The notes: generated by a model not told the origin, from the letters alone. Positions 1 to 9,469 are shown, numbered from the stretch's first letter. The stretch is DNA of 36,884 nt from Verrucomicrobiota bacterium (GCA_024277195.1 JAJRVS010000252.1:1-36884); one strand, 5' to 3'. A program made the numbers and translations.

Positions 1-2565
1 CATTTTGGGCAGGGTTCCTCTCAGCGCCTTCGATTTTTTCTGCAGCCAATCGGCGGGCCCCTCTTTCGAACGACGAATCATCTCAGGCACAAACACCTTC
101 GAACGATCTCTCAACTGATGATCCACCAGTGCGCGCACCGGCTGGGATGGCAAAAAGCGATCCACATGAAATTTTTCCGGAGCCACACACTCCAGCACAC
201 AAACGATATCCAATAACAGCGCCTGCTCGGGAGCCGCTTCAATGCGACCAAAGGACGCGTTGCCGCGCTCGGAACTCAGCAACACATCAATCGCACTGGA
301 CACCATCGGATGATCCCAGCTGAACAGCACAATGTCTTCACGGGCCTGTGCCACTTCACGGTCAAAGGTCAGGGAAATGCCCTCTTCCGGCAATCCGGGG
401 AAAGCTTCCGGCGAGAACAAATGCTCAGGCGTGATCATGTAACAACGCTCATCCAGATCCTCCACCGTCACTCCAAAATGATCAAACAGGCGCAAGATAA
501 ACCGCTGCAAACCACGATCCTCGTCCAGCTCCTTGATGTCTTTTGCCAACTGTTCACCGCGTGCTTGATCAAAGGAACTGATCTCCAACAAATGATCGCG
601 CCCCACTTCCAGCTCATGATCCACTTTCTCCTTGAAGGCCTTGCCACGCTGCAACAGATCCGGCAGCTGTTTTTTCCAAGCCTTATCTGTCGATAAAGTC
701 TTCAACTCCGTTTGATACTCCCGCTGAATCGCACTCGACCCATGTAAAGTGTGCTCAAAAGCCCCCAAACCTTCGTGATACCAACGAGCCAACATTTCGC
801 CGCTCGAATCCGAAATATAGGGCACGTGGATATGGATATCCGCTTCTTGGCCGATACGGTCCAAACGCCCAATGCGCTGCTCCAACAAAGCCGGATCAGC
901 TGGCAGATCGAACAACACCAAATGATGGGCAAACTGGAAATTACGCCCCTCGCTGCCGATCTCCGAACAGATCAAAATCCGTGCGCCCCCTTCGTCCGCA
1001 AAATAAGCGGCGTTGCGATCCCGTTGCAACAAAGTCAAGCCCTCGTGGAACACCGCCGCCATCGCACTGATGTGCTCGCGCAGCTCTTCTTCGATTTTCT
1101 CCGCCATCTGCTGACTGTGACAGATCAATAGAAATTTCTCGTCCGGATTATCGCTTAACAATGTGGATAACCAGTGGATTTTGTCCGCAACTTCCTCGCT
1201 GCCCTTTCTCAGAACCAAAGGCCACAAGTGCGCCTGACGCTGCGGGAAACCCTCCAGCACCTGACGGCGGTTGCGGAACATCACTCGCCCCGTGCCGTAC
1301 AAATCAACCAAGGAAGTCGTCAGTTCCTCGCGCACGTCCTCTCCGTCCGTATCGTCATCACCGGCACTATCAGCCGCTGCCAATTTCTCCACCGCTTCCG
1401 CGCCGAGCATTTTTTTCAACAGCTTCTCTTCTGCTTTTCTCAACTTAGTGCCTGAGCGCAAGCTGTCCGCCAAACTCGACACCTCCTGATAGTGATCCGA
1501 CTCTTCTATAAACTCAGCCAAATCGGAAAAACGATCCGGATCCAACAAACGCAAGCGGGCAAAATGCCCCTCGCGCCCCAGTTGTTCGGGAGTCGCTGTC
1601 AACAACAGCAAACCCGGCGTCTCCACCGCAATCGCCGCCACCGCCTCATAAGCCGGACTCGCCTCTTCAGGGGTCCACTGCAAATGGTGCGCCTCATCCA
1701 CGATCAACAAATCCCAGTTGCCCTCGGCCGCCTGCATTGCCCTCCCGGGATTATCCGCCAACCACGAAGTGCCGCAGATCACCAGCTGATCATCAAAAAA
1801 CGGATTATCGGAGTCCTCGCCGGCCTCGATCGACAGCGCCCGTTCTTCGTCATAAATCGAAAATGACATCTGAAAACGGCGATACAACTCAACAAACCAC
1901 TGGTTGATCAAAGCGTCCGGCACCAGAATGAGAATACGACTGGCACGCCCACTCTGGTTCAAACGATGCAAGATCAAACACGCTTCGATGGTTTTGCCCA
2001 AACCCACCTCGTCCGCCAGCAACACACGCGGCGCGAAACGAGAAGCCACTTCATTGGCGATATACAGCTGATGCGGGATCAGAGCGATGCGACCACCCAC
2101 CAAACCCCGCACCTTGCGCGAACGGGCCTCGTGTTTGAAACGCCTCGCCGCCTGGCGCAATTTCCAAGTGCGCGGATCATCCACATGCCCGGCCAGCAAA
2201 CGCGCTTCCGGTTTCTGAAAACTAATTTTGTCGGAAAGCTCACTCTCCGGCAACTCCTTGCCAGCCGCATCGATATAAATCAGCCGCCCTTCGTCTTTGC
2301 GGATATCGGCCACCACCGACGGCTCGTCCTGCTGATTGCGGACCGTATCGCCAACAGAAAATTCCACCCGCCGCAAGGGCGCGCTGCGTGCCGCGTAGGT
2401 CAAAGTCTGCTCACTGGCGGGGAAAATCACCTGCACCCGCTGAGTGCCAGCGGCGATAATCAGGCCTAGACCCAGTTCAGGTTGCATTTCACTGATCCAA
2501 CGCTGACCGGGAGCAAAGTCGTTCGGGTTTGAAGAGGCGATTTGGTGGCGTGATTGGCGTGGCAT
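1..2565 (-). CDS. rapA: RNA polymerase-associated helicase RapA (3' end outside window)
   Basis: SWI2/SNF2-family ATPase that binds RNA polymerase and recycles stalled or post-termination complexes. Reading back from the ATG at 2565, 855 codons stay open to the window edge; E. coli RapA has 968 residues, so roughly the last tenth is missing. The N-terminus carries the RapA signature (APGQRWISEMQPELGLG), then the helicase core: APRVLLADEVGLGKTIEA (Walker A, motif I) and a DEAH-type box, LLIVDEAHHL, encoded near 1690-1720. The spacing of these motifs matches RapA rather than the generic SNF2 group. The gene is separated from the upstream AAA ATPase by about 205 bases, so it probably has its own promoter. 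Several long plus-strand reading frames inside it are shadows. Confidence 0.93.
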   Translation of the reverse strand, partial: MPRQSRHQIASSNPNDFAPGQRWISEMQPELGLGLIIAAGTQRVQVIFPASEQTLTYAARSAPLRRVEFSVGDTVRNQQDEPSVVADIRKDEGRLIYIDAAGKELPESELSDKISFQKPEARLLAGHVDDPRTWKLRQAARRFKHEARSRKVRGLVGGRIALIPHQLYIANEVASRFAPRVLLADEVGLGKTIEACLILHRLNQSGRASRILILVPDALINQWFVELYRRFQMSFSIYDEERALSIEAGEDSDNPFFDDQLVICGTSWLADNPGRAMQAAEGNWDLLIVDEAHHLQWTPEEASPAYEAVAAIAVETPGLLLLTATPEQLGREGHFARLRLLDPDRFSDLAEFIEESDHYQEVSSLADSLRSGTKLRKAEEKLLKKMLGAEAVEKLAAADSAGDDDTDGEDVREELTTSLVDLYGTGRVMFRNRRQVLEGFPQRQAHLWPLVLRKGSEEVADKIHWLSTLLSDNPDEKFLLICHSQQMAEKIEEELREHISAMAAVFHEGLTLLQRDRNAAYFADEGGARILICSEIGSEGRNFQFAHHLVLFDLPADPALLEQRIGRLDRIGQEADIHIHVPYISDSSGEMLARWYHEGLGAFEHTLHGSSAIQREYQTELKTLSTDKAWKKQLPDLLQRGKAFKEKVDHELEVGRDHLLEISSFDQARGEQLAKDIKELDEDRGLQRFILRLFDHFGVTVEDLDERCYMITPEHLFSPEAFPGLPEEGISLTFDREVAQAREDIVLFSWDHPMVSSAIDVLLSSERGNASFGRIEAAPEQALLLDIVCVLECVAPEKFHVDRFLPSQPVRALVDHQLRDRSKVFVPEMIRRSKEGPADWLQKKSKALRGTLPKM

Positions 2566-2770
2566 TTTGAACAAAAAATAAATCTAGCTGGCGAGAAATA
2601 TACGCAAGTTTGCCTACAACTCGACTCCAAACAGAGAATGCCTCTACTTGCAAAAAAATCAACCGATCTTCCTCTCATAGTCGATGGAAATCTCCCAATA
2701 GATGTGACACAAGCCATCAATTGCATCTAAAACACAGCTACCTCTATCAGCACCATTCATCCTTATGACA

Positions 2771-3958
2771 TCAGGGATGATGGAAGTGAGGCATGACACG
2801 ACGCATGAATTCATCAAAAAGAGGAACCGTGAACTCTAGATCTCCGTAGGTCGGGCTATATATCATGCCTTTCGCAATAAGTTTAGCTCGACGCGGGCTG
2901 AGACTACCTACTTTGATTCGCATGATATCCGCGACATCCCCTATACGATAAGGCCCCTTCCCTTTTTCTGCCATGGCTCGAAGAAAATTCTTTTCACCTA
3001 AAGTCAACCTTTCAAAACGAACGCGGAAAAAATTGTCGTCGAGACGTTGCAGCGTCGTTTCCGTAGCTGCTTTAATATGTTGAATGGTGATAGGGCTATC
3101 AGGAGCGTGGTTCCACGCCTGATAACCCCACTCTTGAAGGAAATAAGGATAGCCTTGAGTGAGTCTAACTATTTCAGCTAGAGCATCGCCATCAATACAG
3201 GCATTTTCAGAAATAATAGGCTCCCTTATGGCGGTGCTCGCATCAGCCTTTGATAGTGGCCCAATGAGAGGAAAATTAAAAAGGCGTTCGGCGTAAGATT
3301 TTGACTCTCCCGCAAGTCTTGGCAAAATGGGTAATCCCGCCCCAATGAGAACGAGCGGCAGTTGCCGCTGTTGCATTTTGTGCATCCCCATAATGAGCGC
3401 ACTCAACTCGCTCTCACTGAAATATTGAATCTCATCAATCAGAATAGCGATAGCGGTCTTTCTCTCTTTTGCCACTTCTGCCAATACTGTGAGAAGGTCC
3501 GGAAGATCGATCTCAATGTCACCACTATCAGCGGTACCTCTTTCAGGCTCAATGTCGAGCCCAATGGGCACGTCATCTACTGTCAATTTGATACTTCCCA
3601 CAAAACTTTTAAGCACAGAAAACCCTCGACGAATTTTATCTTTGGTCCCTTCTATTCGATCAAGCTTAATCAGCAACGAGCGTAGATGCGGCGCCAGTAA
3701 ACTGGGGAGCGACTTTCCTTCATGCGACTCAACAAGGATGGTGTGGTAACCTTCGTCTTCACAAATTTGATCGATACGATTGAGTAGCACGGTTTTACCG
3801 ACACCGCGTAACCCAGTAAGCAGCATGCTCTTCTCTGCACGCCCTTTAAGCGTGCGTGCTAATAATATACTACTCTGACGCAAGACATCTTCTCTTCCGA
3901 CGAGCTCCGGAGGGGGCGAACCCGCACCTGGGCTAAAAGGATTATTAATAACATTCAT
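2771..3958 (-). CDS. AAA ATPase of the AAA_16 / Orc1-Cdc6-like type
   Basis: Predicted 395-residue cytoplasmic P-loop ATPase. Walker A is GLRGVGKT (residues 49-56) and Walker B is AILIDEI (about 171-177), preceded by the NPFSPG...ELVGRE lead-in typical of AAA_16 proteins that resemble Orc1/Cdc6 or STAND regulators. The C-terminal 90 residues look like a winged-helix domain (RIGDVADIMRIKVGSLSPRRAKLIAKGMI), which would suit DNA binding. No effector domain is fused to it, so the role is unknown; single-gene ATPases of this kind occur in many bacteria, often in accessory DNA. Immediately upstream lies an AT-rich cluster of direct and inverted repeats (3963-4027) that could be its operator or binding site. 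Family assignment is firm; function is not. Confidence 0.85.
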   Translation of the reverse strand: MNVINNPFSPGAGSPPPELVGREDVLRQSSILLARTLKGRAEKSMLLTGLRGVGKTVLLNRIDQICEDEGYHTILVESHEGKSLPSLLAPHLRSLLIKLDRIEGTKDKIRRGFSVLKSFVGSIKLTVDDVPIGLDIEPERGTADSGDIEIDLPDLLTVLAEVAKERKTAIAILIDEIQYFSESELSALIMGMHKMQQRQLPLVLIGAGLPILPRLAGESKSYAERLFNFPLIGPLSKADASTAIREPIISENACIDGDALAEIVRLTQGYPYFLQEWGYQAWNHAPDSPITIQHIKAATETTLQRLDDNFFRVRFERLTLGEKNFLRAMAEKGKGPYRIGDVADIMRIKVGSLSPRRAKLIAKGMIYSPTYGDLEFTVPLFDEFMRRVMPHFHHP

Positions 3959-3962
3959 ATAT

Positions 3963-4027
3963 TTATACCAAGATATACACAGTTATACCGTATTTCAAGT
4001 ATATCTATGTATAGCTTGGTATAACTG
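3963..4027. promoter_or_regulatory. AT-rich inverted/direct repeat cluster upstream of the AAA ATPase
   Basis: Arms 3963-3987 and 4000-4024 are complementary at 22 of 25 positions with a 12-base spacer. The outer motif TTATACCAAG is mirrored by CTTGGTATAA. TTATACC also recurs as a direct repeat exactly 20 bp away (3963-3969 and 3983-3989), and CAGTTATACC (3980-3989) is perfectly mirrored at 4018-4027. The cluster starts 5 bases upstream of the ATPase start codon. Autoregulatory operator or multimer binding site is an inference; the repeats themselves are plain in the sequence. Confidence 0.6.
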
Positions 4028-4182
4028 CACTTACTTCCACTTGAAATCAGGACGTAGATAAGATCGCGGGCAAACAAGATGCGACTGAATCAAGGGCTCC
4101 GCTCTTTCTCTGATCACAAAACACCAGGCATGCCCCAAGTTCACTTGAGTGCTGCCCTCAGTAGTCCTATACTCCGTCCACT

Positions 4183-4629
4183 ATGTCAGAACATCGAGCT
4201 ACTCTCACATGGAATCGCGGCGGAAGCGGTTTCGGCTACAAAGAATACCCGCGTGATCACCGCTGGGATTTCCCCTCCAACGGGCAATCTCTAAAAGCGT
4301 CGGCCGCGCCCAAATACATGGGTGGCGAGGACTGCGTCGATCCCGAGGAAGCCTACGTCGCGGCGCTGTCCAGTTGCCACATGCTGACCTTCCTGGCGGT
4401 CGCTTCGATGTCAGGTTTTGTGATCGACTCCTATCAGGACGAAGCTGTTGGCCGCCTCTCACCAGATGAGAATAAAAAAATGGTGATCACTAAAGTTACC
4501 CTGAACCCGGTGATTAAATTTTCTGGAGATAAAATTCCCGATGAGGGACAGTTGGAACAGCTCCACAAAAAAGCCCATCAGGAATGTTTTCTCGCCAATT
4601 CGGTGAAAACAGAAATTGTCTGGAACTGA
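4183..4629 (+). CDS. OsmC/Ohr-family peroxiredoxin-like protein
   Basis: 148-residue protein of the OsmC superfamily, thiol peroxidases that reduce organic hydroperoxides in the cytoplasm. Two conserved cysteines are visible in the expected contexts: one in the long central helix (ALSSCHMLTFLAVAS) and one near the C-terminus (HQECFLANSV). The lead-in WNRGGSGFGYKEYPRDHRW and the segment PKYMGGEDCVDPEEAYVAA match the OsmC/YhfA-like subgroup rather than Ohr. Length is normal. The start ATG at 4183 is the first in frame with the conserved N-terminus. The downstream gene begins at or just after its stop. Substrate unknown. Confidence 0.88.
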   Translation: MSEHRATLTWNRGGSGFGYKEYPRDHRWDFPSNGQSLKASAAPKYMGGEDCVDPEEAYVAALSSCHMLTFLAVASMSGFVIDSYQDEAVGRLSPDENKKMVITKVTLNPVIKFSGDKIPDEGQLEQLHKKAHQECFLANSVKTEIVWN

Positions 4630-4675
4630 TCATCCTGCACGCAGAACCACTCGAATACCCTACTACTCGAATACC

Positions 4676-5044
4676 GTGGATCAACTCGCCACCCTGCTTG
4701 CCGCATGTTCCTCAGATAAGGATCGCGATCGTCTGCAAACTCTGATAGCGCCAAGCAATGTGGGAGATAACAAAAATCTTGCCGCAGTCATTGAGTCCCT
4801 ATTTGAACAAGTGGACCAAAGTGATTTTTCTCTATCCGACTGGGTCGCCGCTCTGCTGGGATTTGATCGCTGGCTCGAAAACAAGCGCATTGCAGCACGG
4901 CCCGTGAAGCAAATGATCAGCTACATCCACTGCTGCACCCTCACCCTGACAGACACCCTGCTACCCCCCGACCTAACCAAACTCACCCACAATCTATTGG
5001 AACAATACGGCTTTGATGCCTGCAAAAACGTCACTGCGGGTTGA
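4676..5044 (+). CDS. Hypothetical protein downstream of the OsmC-like gene
   Basis: Not recognised. The open frame runs from a TTG at 4616, overlapping the OsmC-like stop, to 5044; I place the start at the in-frame GTG at 4676, giving 122 residues beginning VDQLATLLAACSSDKDR, because the first 20 residues upstream look like read-through sequence (CTCGAATACC occurs there twice). The protein would be soluble and mostly helical with no clear motif. It lies in the same direction as the OsmC-like gene with about 45 bases between them, so the two are probably co-transcribed. It ends in a long hairpin shared with the convergent kinase-like gene. Coding is likely because the frame is long and non-repetitive, but the start is uncertain. 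Confidence 0.5.
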   Translation: MDQLATLLAACSSDKDRDRLQTLIAPSNVGDNKNLAAVIESLFEQVDQSDFSLSDWVAALLGFDRWLENKRIAARPVKQMISYIHCCTLTLTDTLLPPDLTKLTHNLLEQYGFDACKNVTAG

Positions 5045-5064
5045 AGCCTATTTTTTCAACCCGC
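5036..5064. terminator. Hairpin between convergent genes
   Basis: Perfect 10-bp stem, GCGGGTTGAA (5036-5045) with TTCAACCCGC (5055-5064), and a 9-base T-rich loop. It spans both convergent stop codons (5042-5044 plus strand; 5048-5050 minus strand). Neither strand has a clear U tract after the stem, so it may work as a bidirectional barrier or 3'-end protector rather than a classic intrinsic terminator. Confidence 0.6.
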
Positions 5065-7657
5065 TCAACTGGCGCTGAGTCCAACTGACCCCCTCTGCTG
5101 CCTGGGCATCCTTGGGATGCGCCTTCGAGACCTGCTGCCACTGCGCCAACGCAGCGGCATACAATTCGATCGCCCCTTTTTTATCTCCGGTTTTTTCCCG
5201 GGCAAAAGCCGCCAACCCGCCTGCATAAGCGTAAAGACGCTGATACGTCACATTGGCCCCGTCCTCTTCCAATAGTTTTCCGATCAACTGAATCGCACGA
5301 GTCAAGGCCGGCTTGGACTCAGCGAACTGCCCCACATCTCCATACAATTCTGCCATATGACAATTGCGTTTGGCCAGCGACATGCGAAGACCCGCATCCA
5401 CCTTCTCGCCCTCACCCGCTCGGTCAATCACCGCCTCCAATAGCTTGGTGGCATCCTTTTCCAACTTGATCCCCGCCACCGACTGTCCGGCATCACGTTG
5501 CAATTCGGCCAAAGCCCCGAGGCACTCCGCCAGAGTGGTCGCATAACGAGGGTCATCACTATGGGATGGCATCAGGCGTGATAATAATTTCATCGCATCC
5601 TGCAATGATTCCGCTTCCCGTTTCAAACCTCCCAATACCACCAGACCAGAGGCCAGACGGTATTGATACTCATCCACCGCTCCATTCAAGGAAATCGCCT
5701 CGCTCAGCAACTCCACACTCTTTTGATACATCTCCAATGCAGACTCCTGCTGCCCCGATTCCAATAAAATCTCACCTATGCCAGTGAAAGCCAGTGCCAG
5801 CGATGCCTGCACCTCGGCGTTCTGAGGGCTCTTTTCCTGCAGGTTCACCAAGGCGTCCGCAGCCGCTTCAAAACCTTCACCCGCCAATTTATTCTCACGG
5901 TTGCGCCGTCGCCAGCCCGCCTCCATCAACAAATTATTCGCCACTTGCAAAGCTCCCTCCACCGCTTTTTGCGGCACCTTCTGCGCCCATTGCTGCCACA
6001 AAGCCGAAGACTCTTTCAATACCTCGATCGCCTCGTCCGCCGCAGCTCCTTTTTTGTAAACCACTTCTCCTTGGCGCTGCCGAACGGCCGCCAGGTTTTT
6101 CACCAATACCGCTTCATCCGGCTGTTGTTTTATCAGAATGCGCAAACGTTTTTCCGCTTCGGCAAAAGCAGTGCCTGCCTGATCCAAATCCCCTGCTTCG
6201 CGATAGATCTCACCGAGAAAGCGGTAAGCATCCGCCGTTGGCAGCATCAACTCCGGTTTTTCTCCATAGCGCTTCACCTTCTGTTCGTAATACGATTTGG
6301 CCTCCACCAATCGCAGACTGCGCTGCAACTGAAAACCCGGCACATCGGTATCACGATGCTCGAGAATCATTTCAAAAAAATGATCGCCGTAAGTCTGCAT
6401 CGATAGCAAAAAATCCTCCACCTCTCTCGCCCCTTGCCGAATCTTGCGCGCTTCATCTTTTGCGTTGGCAACTTCCGAGTCCTTGTTTTTTAACGCCGCC
6501 CCCAGCTCACTTTGCACTTTCTCAATCTCACTTTGACTCGCTTTCACCCCTTCATTCCCTTGTGACAAAGCCTCTTGCCACTTATTCTGAACCTCGGTGT
6601 ATTTCCCATAGAACACCACACTGCCCACCACCCCCATAATCGCTACCACCGCCGCCATCGCCGCCACCGTGCTCGACTTCCCCATCCGCCTCTTCATCGC
6701 CTGCTCCGCCACCACGTAACTGCCCTGCATCTGACGCACCGCCGCAGAATTCTCCAAGGTCTGGAAATCCGTCAGCACTTCGCGCATGTCCGTATAACGA
6801 TCGACCGGATCCAAACTCAGACAACGTTCGATAATACCACGACGCTCTTCCAGTGCCTCGGTCGCTGGTTCTTGCGGCCAGGTGATGCCCGGCTGTTTCT
6901 CCATCCACTCGACGTATTGCCCCGGCTGTTGCAGAATCGTCGCAAACGACGACATCTGACTGCCTTTACGCAAGTCGTGATCATTGAGGAACTCTTGAAA
7001 CAAGGCGTCCAGTCTAGGCAAATGACCCGTAATCAACTGATAAGCCACCACCCCGAATGAATACACATCCCACTGCTGCCCGCGACCATTGGAATAATCC
7101 CCCGTATTCAACTGTTCCGGGCTGGCATAAAAGCCCATGTCACCCATTTCCAGATAATGCAAACCATCCACATATCCCTGCCCCCAGTCACTCAAACGAA
7201 TCTGATGACCCGTATTGAGGCTGCCACTGAGAAAAACATTGCTCGGTTTCAAACCCACATGAATCACCCCATAACGGTGTTCAAATGCCAGCGCGTCCGC
7301 AATCTGATCCACCAAACCAAACGCCTGATCTTCATCCAGGCGCCCAATCAGAGTGGTAATATTATCGCCGCGCCATTTTCCCGACTCCGCTTCCCGATGG
7401 CCATGCAACGAAGTGATCTGATAATAAGGATTATCCACCAGATTGTAGCCATACAGATCCACCAGACCCGGATGCGCCGGAGCACGTGCGAGACGCTGCA
7501 GATTTTCCTGCACCAGCCCGGGCTTGATCGCCAAGGCCTTGAGAATATTGACCACCCGGTCCTCACCCGTCTCGGAGCTGGCGCGATAAACAAATCCGCA
7601 ACCGCCTTCCCCAATCAGTTCTTCAAACTGATAACCCTCTATCTCTGGAAGATTCAT
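5048..7657 (-). CDS. Membrane-anchored Ser/Thr pseudokinase with TPR-like C-terminal domain
   Basis: 869-residue protein with the Hanks-type kinase fold at residues about 8-300, one transmembrane segment at about 330-352 (STVAAMAAVVAIMGVVGSVV), a charged coiled-coil stretch (about 360-420), then a long helical region of TPR-like repeats (for example RFLGEIYREAGDLDQAGTAF, GIGEILLESGQQESALEMY). The glycine loop GEGGCGFVY (16-24), the DFG-equivalent DWG (157-159) and SPE (179-181) are present. The catalytic loop reads HVGLKPSN (133-140) instead of HRDLKPxN, so the catalytic Asp and its Arg are gone, and the strand-3 lysine motif is VVNIL with a lysine only two positions later. I therefore expect a pseudokinase that senses or scaffolds through the TPRs. 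Tetrad kinases of this layout are common in PVC bacteria; loss of HRD is the odd feature. Confidence 0.88.
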   Translation of the reverse strand: MNLPEIEGYQFEELIGEGGCGFVYRASSETGEDRVVNILKALAIKPGLVQENLQRLARAPAHPGLVDLYGYNLVDNPYYQITSLHGHREAESGKWRGDNITTLIGRLDEDQAFGLVDQIADALAFEHRYGVIHVGLKPSNVFLSGSLNTGHQIRLSDWGQGYVDGLHYLEMGDMGFYASPEQLNTGDYSNGRGQQWDVYSFGVVAYQLITGHLPRLDALFQEFLNDHDLRKGSQMSSFATILQQPGQYVEWMEKQPGITWPQEPATEALEERRGIIERCLSLDPVDRYTDMREVLTDFQTLENSAAVRQMQGSYVVAEQAMKRRMGKSSTVAAMAAVVAIMGVVGSVVFYGKYTEVQNKWQEALSQGNEGVKASQSEIEKVQSELGAALKNKDSEVANAKDEARKIRQGAREVEDFLLSMQTYGDHFFEMILEHRDTDVPGFQLQRSLRLVEAKSYYEQKVKRYGEKPELMLPTADAYRFLGEIYREAGDLDQAGTAFAEAEKRLRILIKQQPDEAVLVKNLAAVRQRQGEVVYKKGAAADEAIEVLKESSALWQQWAQKVPQKAVEGALQVANNLLMEAGWRRRNRENKLAGEGFEAAADALVNLQEKSPQNAEVQASLALAFTGIGEILLESGQQESALEMYQKSVELLSEAISLNGAVDEYQYRLASGLVVLGGLKREAESLQDAMKLLSRLMPSHSDDPRYATTLAECLGALAELQRDAGQSVAGIKLEKDATKLLEAVIDRAGEGEKVDAGLRMSLAKRNCHMAELYGDVGQFAESKPALTRAIQLIGKLLEEDGANVTYQRLYAYAGGLAAFAREKTGDKKGAIELYAAALAQWQQVSKAHPKDAQAAEGVSWTQRQLSGLKK

Positions 7658-7774
7658 TCCTCTATGAGCCCAATCAACTAGCCTTACGCGCTGCTCTGCT
7701 CATTTTTAATGCTAAATTTTTCACTCTCTATCCCCGCTCTGTTAAATCACAGCGACACTCGATTGATTTTGCGT

Positions 7775-8077
7775 TCACTTTCCTTGCAAAATAAATTCTA
7801 CAATGCTATCCCATTCCACCTCAATCTGCTCTGGATCGATCTCCTGACGCCCGGCTCGATTATACCAATAAGCCGCATTGCCCAGATCTCCCTCAATGGT
7901 ATGTAAAAGAGCGTGAATCCATGAGCCCAATGGCGTATCTATATCCTGCGCCACATCATGAGCTTCATCCCAACGATCTTTTTTAGTCCACCACAAAGCC
8001 GACAACTCCAAACCCAGGCCCTCGGGCGGTTCTGCGTCATTGGCCACTGAAACAAGCAACTCTTCTACTGTATTCAT
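7775..8077 (-). CDS. Small conserved hypothetical protein
   Basis: 100 residues, acidic, no signal peptide. The segment RWDEAHDVAQDIDTPLGSWI followed by HTIEGDLGNAAYWYNRAG is a pattern I recall from a widespread family of about 100-residue uncharacterised proteins whose members resemble a single TPR-like helical pair; I cannot give a family number. The ATG at 8077 is followed directly by conserved-looking sequence. It lies between the kinase-like gene (same strand, 117 bases downstream) and a divergent methyltransferase gene. Function unknown. Confidence 0.7.
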   Translation of the reverse strand: MNTVEELLVSVANDAEPPEGLGLELSALWWTKKDRWDEAHDVAQDIDTPLGSWIHALLHTIEGDLGNAAYWYNRAGRQEIDPEQIEVEWDSIVEFILQGK

Positions 8078-8155
8078 CGTTCTTACACTCTATCCCATTC
8101 ACGCCCTGCGTAAAACAGAACCCTGCAAACTTTTTCACCCTTTCCAAACTTTATT

Positions 8156-9406
8156 ATGAGTCGCCCACCTGCCAAATTCAATCCCGAACCCTTTGCCTAC
8201 CACACCGAACTCGAAATCGACATCGAGTCCCTCACCAATCTCGGCCAGGGCCTCGGCCGGATCGACGGCTGGGTCGTATTTGTGCCCTTCTCACTGCCCG
8301 GCGAACGGGTTCTGGCGCGCATTTTCCGCAATCACAAAGGCCACAGCGAAGCCGATCTGATCAATGTGATCAAAGCCTCGCCGCACCGGGTGGAAGCCCG
8401 CTGTGAACTTTTTGGCACCTGCGGAGGCTGTCAGTACCAAAACTACGCCTACCAGCAGCAATTGCTCTGGAAACAAACCCAGGTCAGCGAACTGCTCAGC
8501 CACATGGCCAAAATCGACGCCGAGGTTTTACCTGTCATCCCCTCACCGCGCGAGTGGGGCTACCGCTCAAAAATCACCCCACATTTTCAAAAACCCAAAG
8601 ATGGCAAAATCGAGAACATCGGATTTCTCAGAGCCGGAGTGCGCTCGCAGCTGATCGATGTCAAACAATGCCCGATCGCCTCCGATGCCATCAACCGGGC
8701 CCTGCCCAAATTGCGCAAACTAGCCCACGCCGAAGCCCTCACTTATCGCAAAGGCGCCACCCTGCTATTGCGGGACTCGGCCGAAGAAGGCGATGTCGTC
8801 ATCACCCGTAACAACGAAGTCTGCGAAGAACACATCGGTGACCTGAAATTTCAATTTGCCGCTGGTGAATTTTTTCAAAACAATCCCTCGATCCTGCCCG
8901 CCTTCACCCAACACGCTCGCGACGAAGCGCTCAATGCGGGCAGCGGCCGCCCCGCCAACCGTTACCTCATCGACACCTACTGCGGCAGCGGACTTTTTGC
9001 CGTCTCCTGCGCGTCACATTTCGAACAAGTCTCCGGCATCGAAATCAGCGAAGCCGCCATCGAATGGGCCAAGCGCAACGCCAAACTCAACCAACTCGAC
9101 AACTGCCGGTTCCAACAAGGCGACGCGCTGGCGATCTTTGCCGACATCGACTTCCCCGCTGATCAGAGCGCGGTCATCATCGACCCGCCGCGCAAGGGAT
9201 CCAATCCGGGATTCATCGAGCAATTATTGACTTTCGCCCCCGCCACCATCGTTTACATTTCCTGCAACCCCGCCACCCAGATCCGCGACCTCGAGCTGCT
9301 CCTGGCTAACGAAGAATATGAACTCAGCAAGATCCAACCCTTCGACCTCTTCCCCCACACCCGCCACCTGGAATGTGTCATCACTCTAAACAAAAAAACC
9401 CTCTAA
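8156..9406 (+). CDS. 23S rRNA/tRNA (uracil-5-)-methyltransferase, RlmD/TrmA family
   Basis: SAM-dependent m5U methyltransferase of 416 residues. Order of domains: a TRAM-like N-terminal RNA-binding domain (about 15-70), an iron-sulfur cluster site with Cys83, Cys89, Cys92 and Cys172 (CELFGTCGGC and KQCPIA), and a C-terminal Rossmann methyltransferase domain. The SAM motif is DTYCGSGLFAVSC (about 273-285); IIDPPRKG is at 341-348; the nucleophilic cysteine is Cys370 in YISCNPAT; the general base is Glu406 in HLECV. The 4Fe-4S motif places it with RlmD/RlmCD-type enzymes rather than TrmA; which uridine it modifies cannot be told from sequence. The start ATG at 8156 is 78 bases from the divergent small gene. 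Confidence 0.93.
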   Translation: MSRPPAKFNPEPFAYHTELEIDIESLTNLGQGLGRIDGWVVFVPFSLPGERVLARIFRNHKGHSEADLINVIKASPHRVEARCELFGTCGGCQYQNYAYQQQLLWKQTQVSELLSHMAKIDAEVLPVIPSPREWGYRSKITPHFQKPKDGKIENIGFLRAGVRSQLIDVKQCPIASDAINRALPKLRKLAHAEALTYRKGATLLLRDSAEEGDVVITRNNEVCEEHIGDLKFQFAAGEFFQNNPSILPAFTQHARDEALNAGSGRPANRYLIDTYCGSGLFAVSCASHFEQVSGIEISEAAIEWAKRNAKLNQLDNCRFQQGDALAIFADIDFPADQSAVIIDPPRKGSNPGFIEQLLTFAPATIVYISCNPATQIRDLELLLANEEYELSKIQPFDLFPHTRHLECVITLNKKTL

Positions 9407-9469
9407 CTCCCCTACCTCCTATAGCCTAATACCCTACAGCCTACAGTCCACCCCCCTACCGCCTTCCCC

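Noticed and set aside
5794-6639. Long plus-strand frames opposite the pseudokinase gene
   Set aside because: They are shadows in a GC-skewed coding region; the minus-strand protein has clear domains.
9407-9469. Tandem repeat of CCTACAG-like words before the sialidase-like gene
   Set aside because: CTACAGCCTACAG is visible but too short and irregular to call a repeat element.
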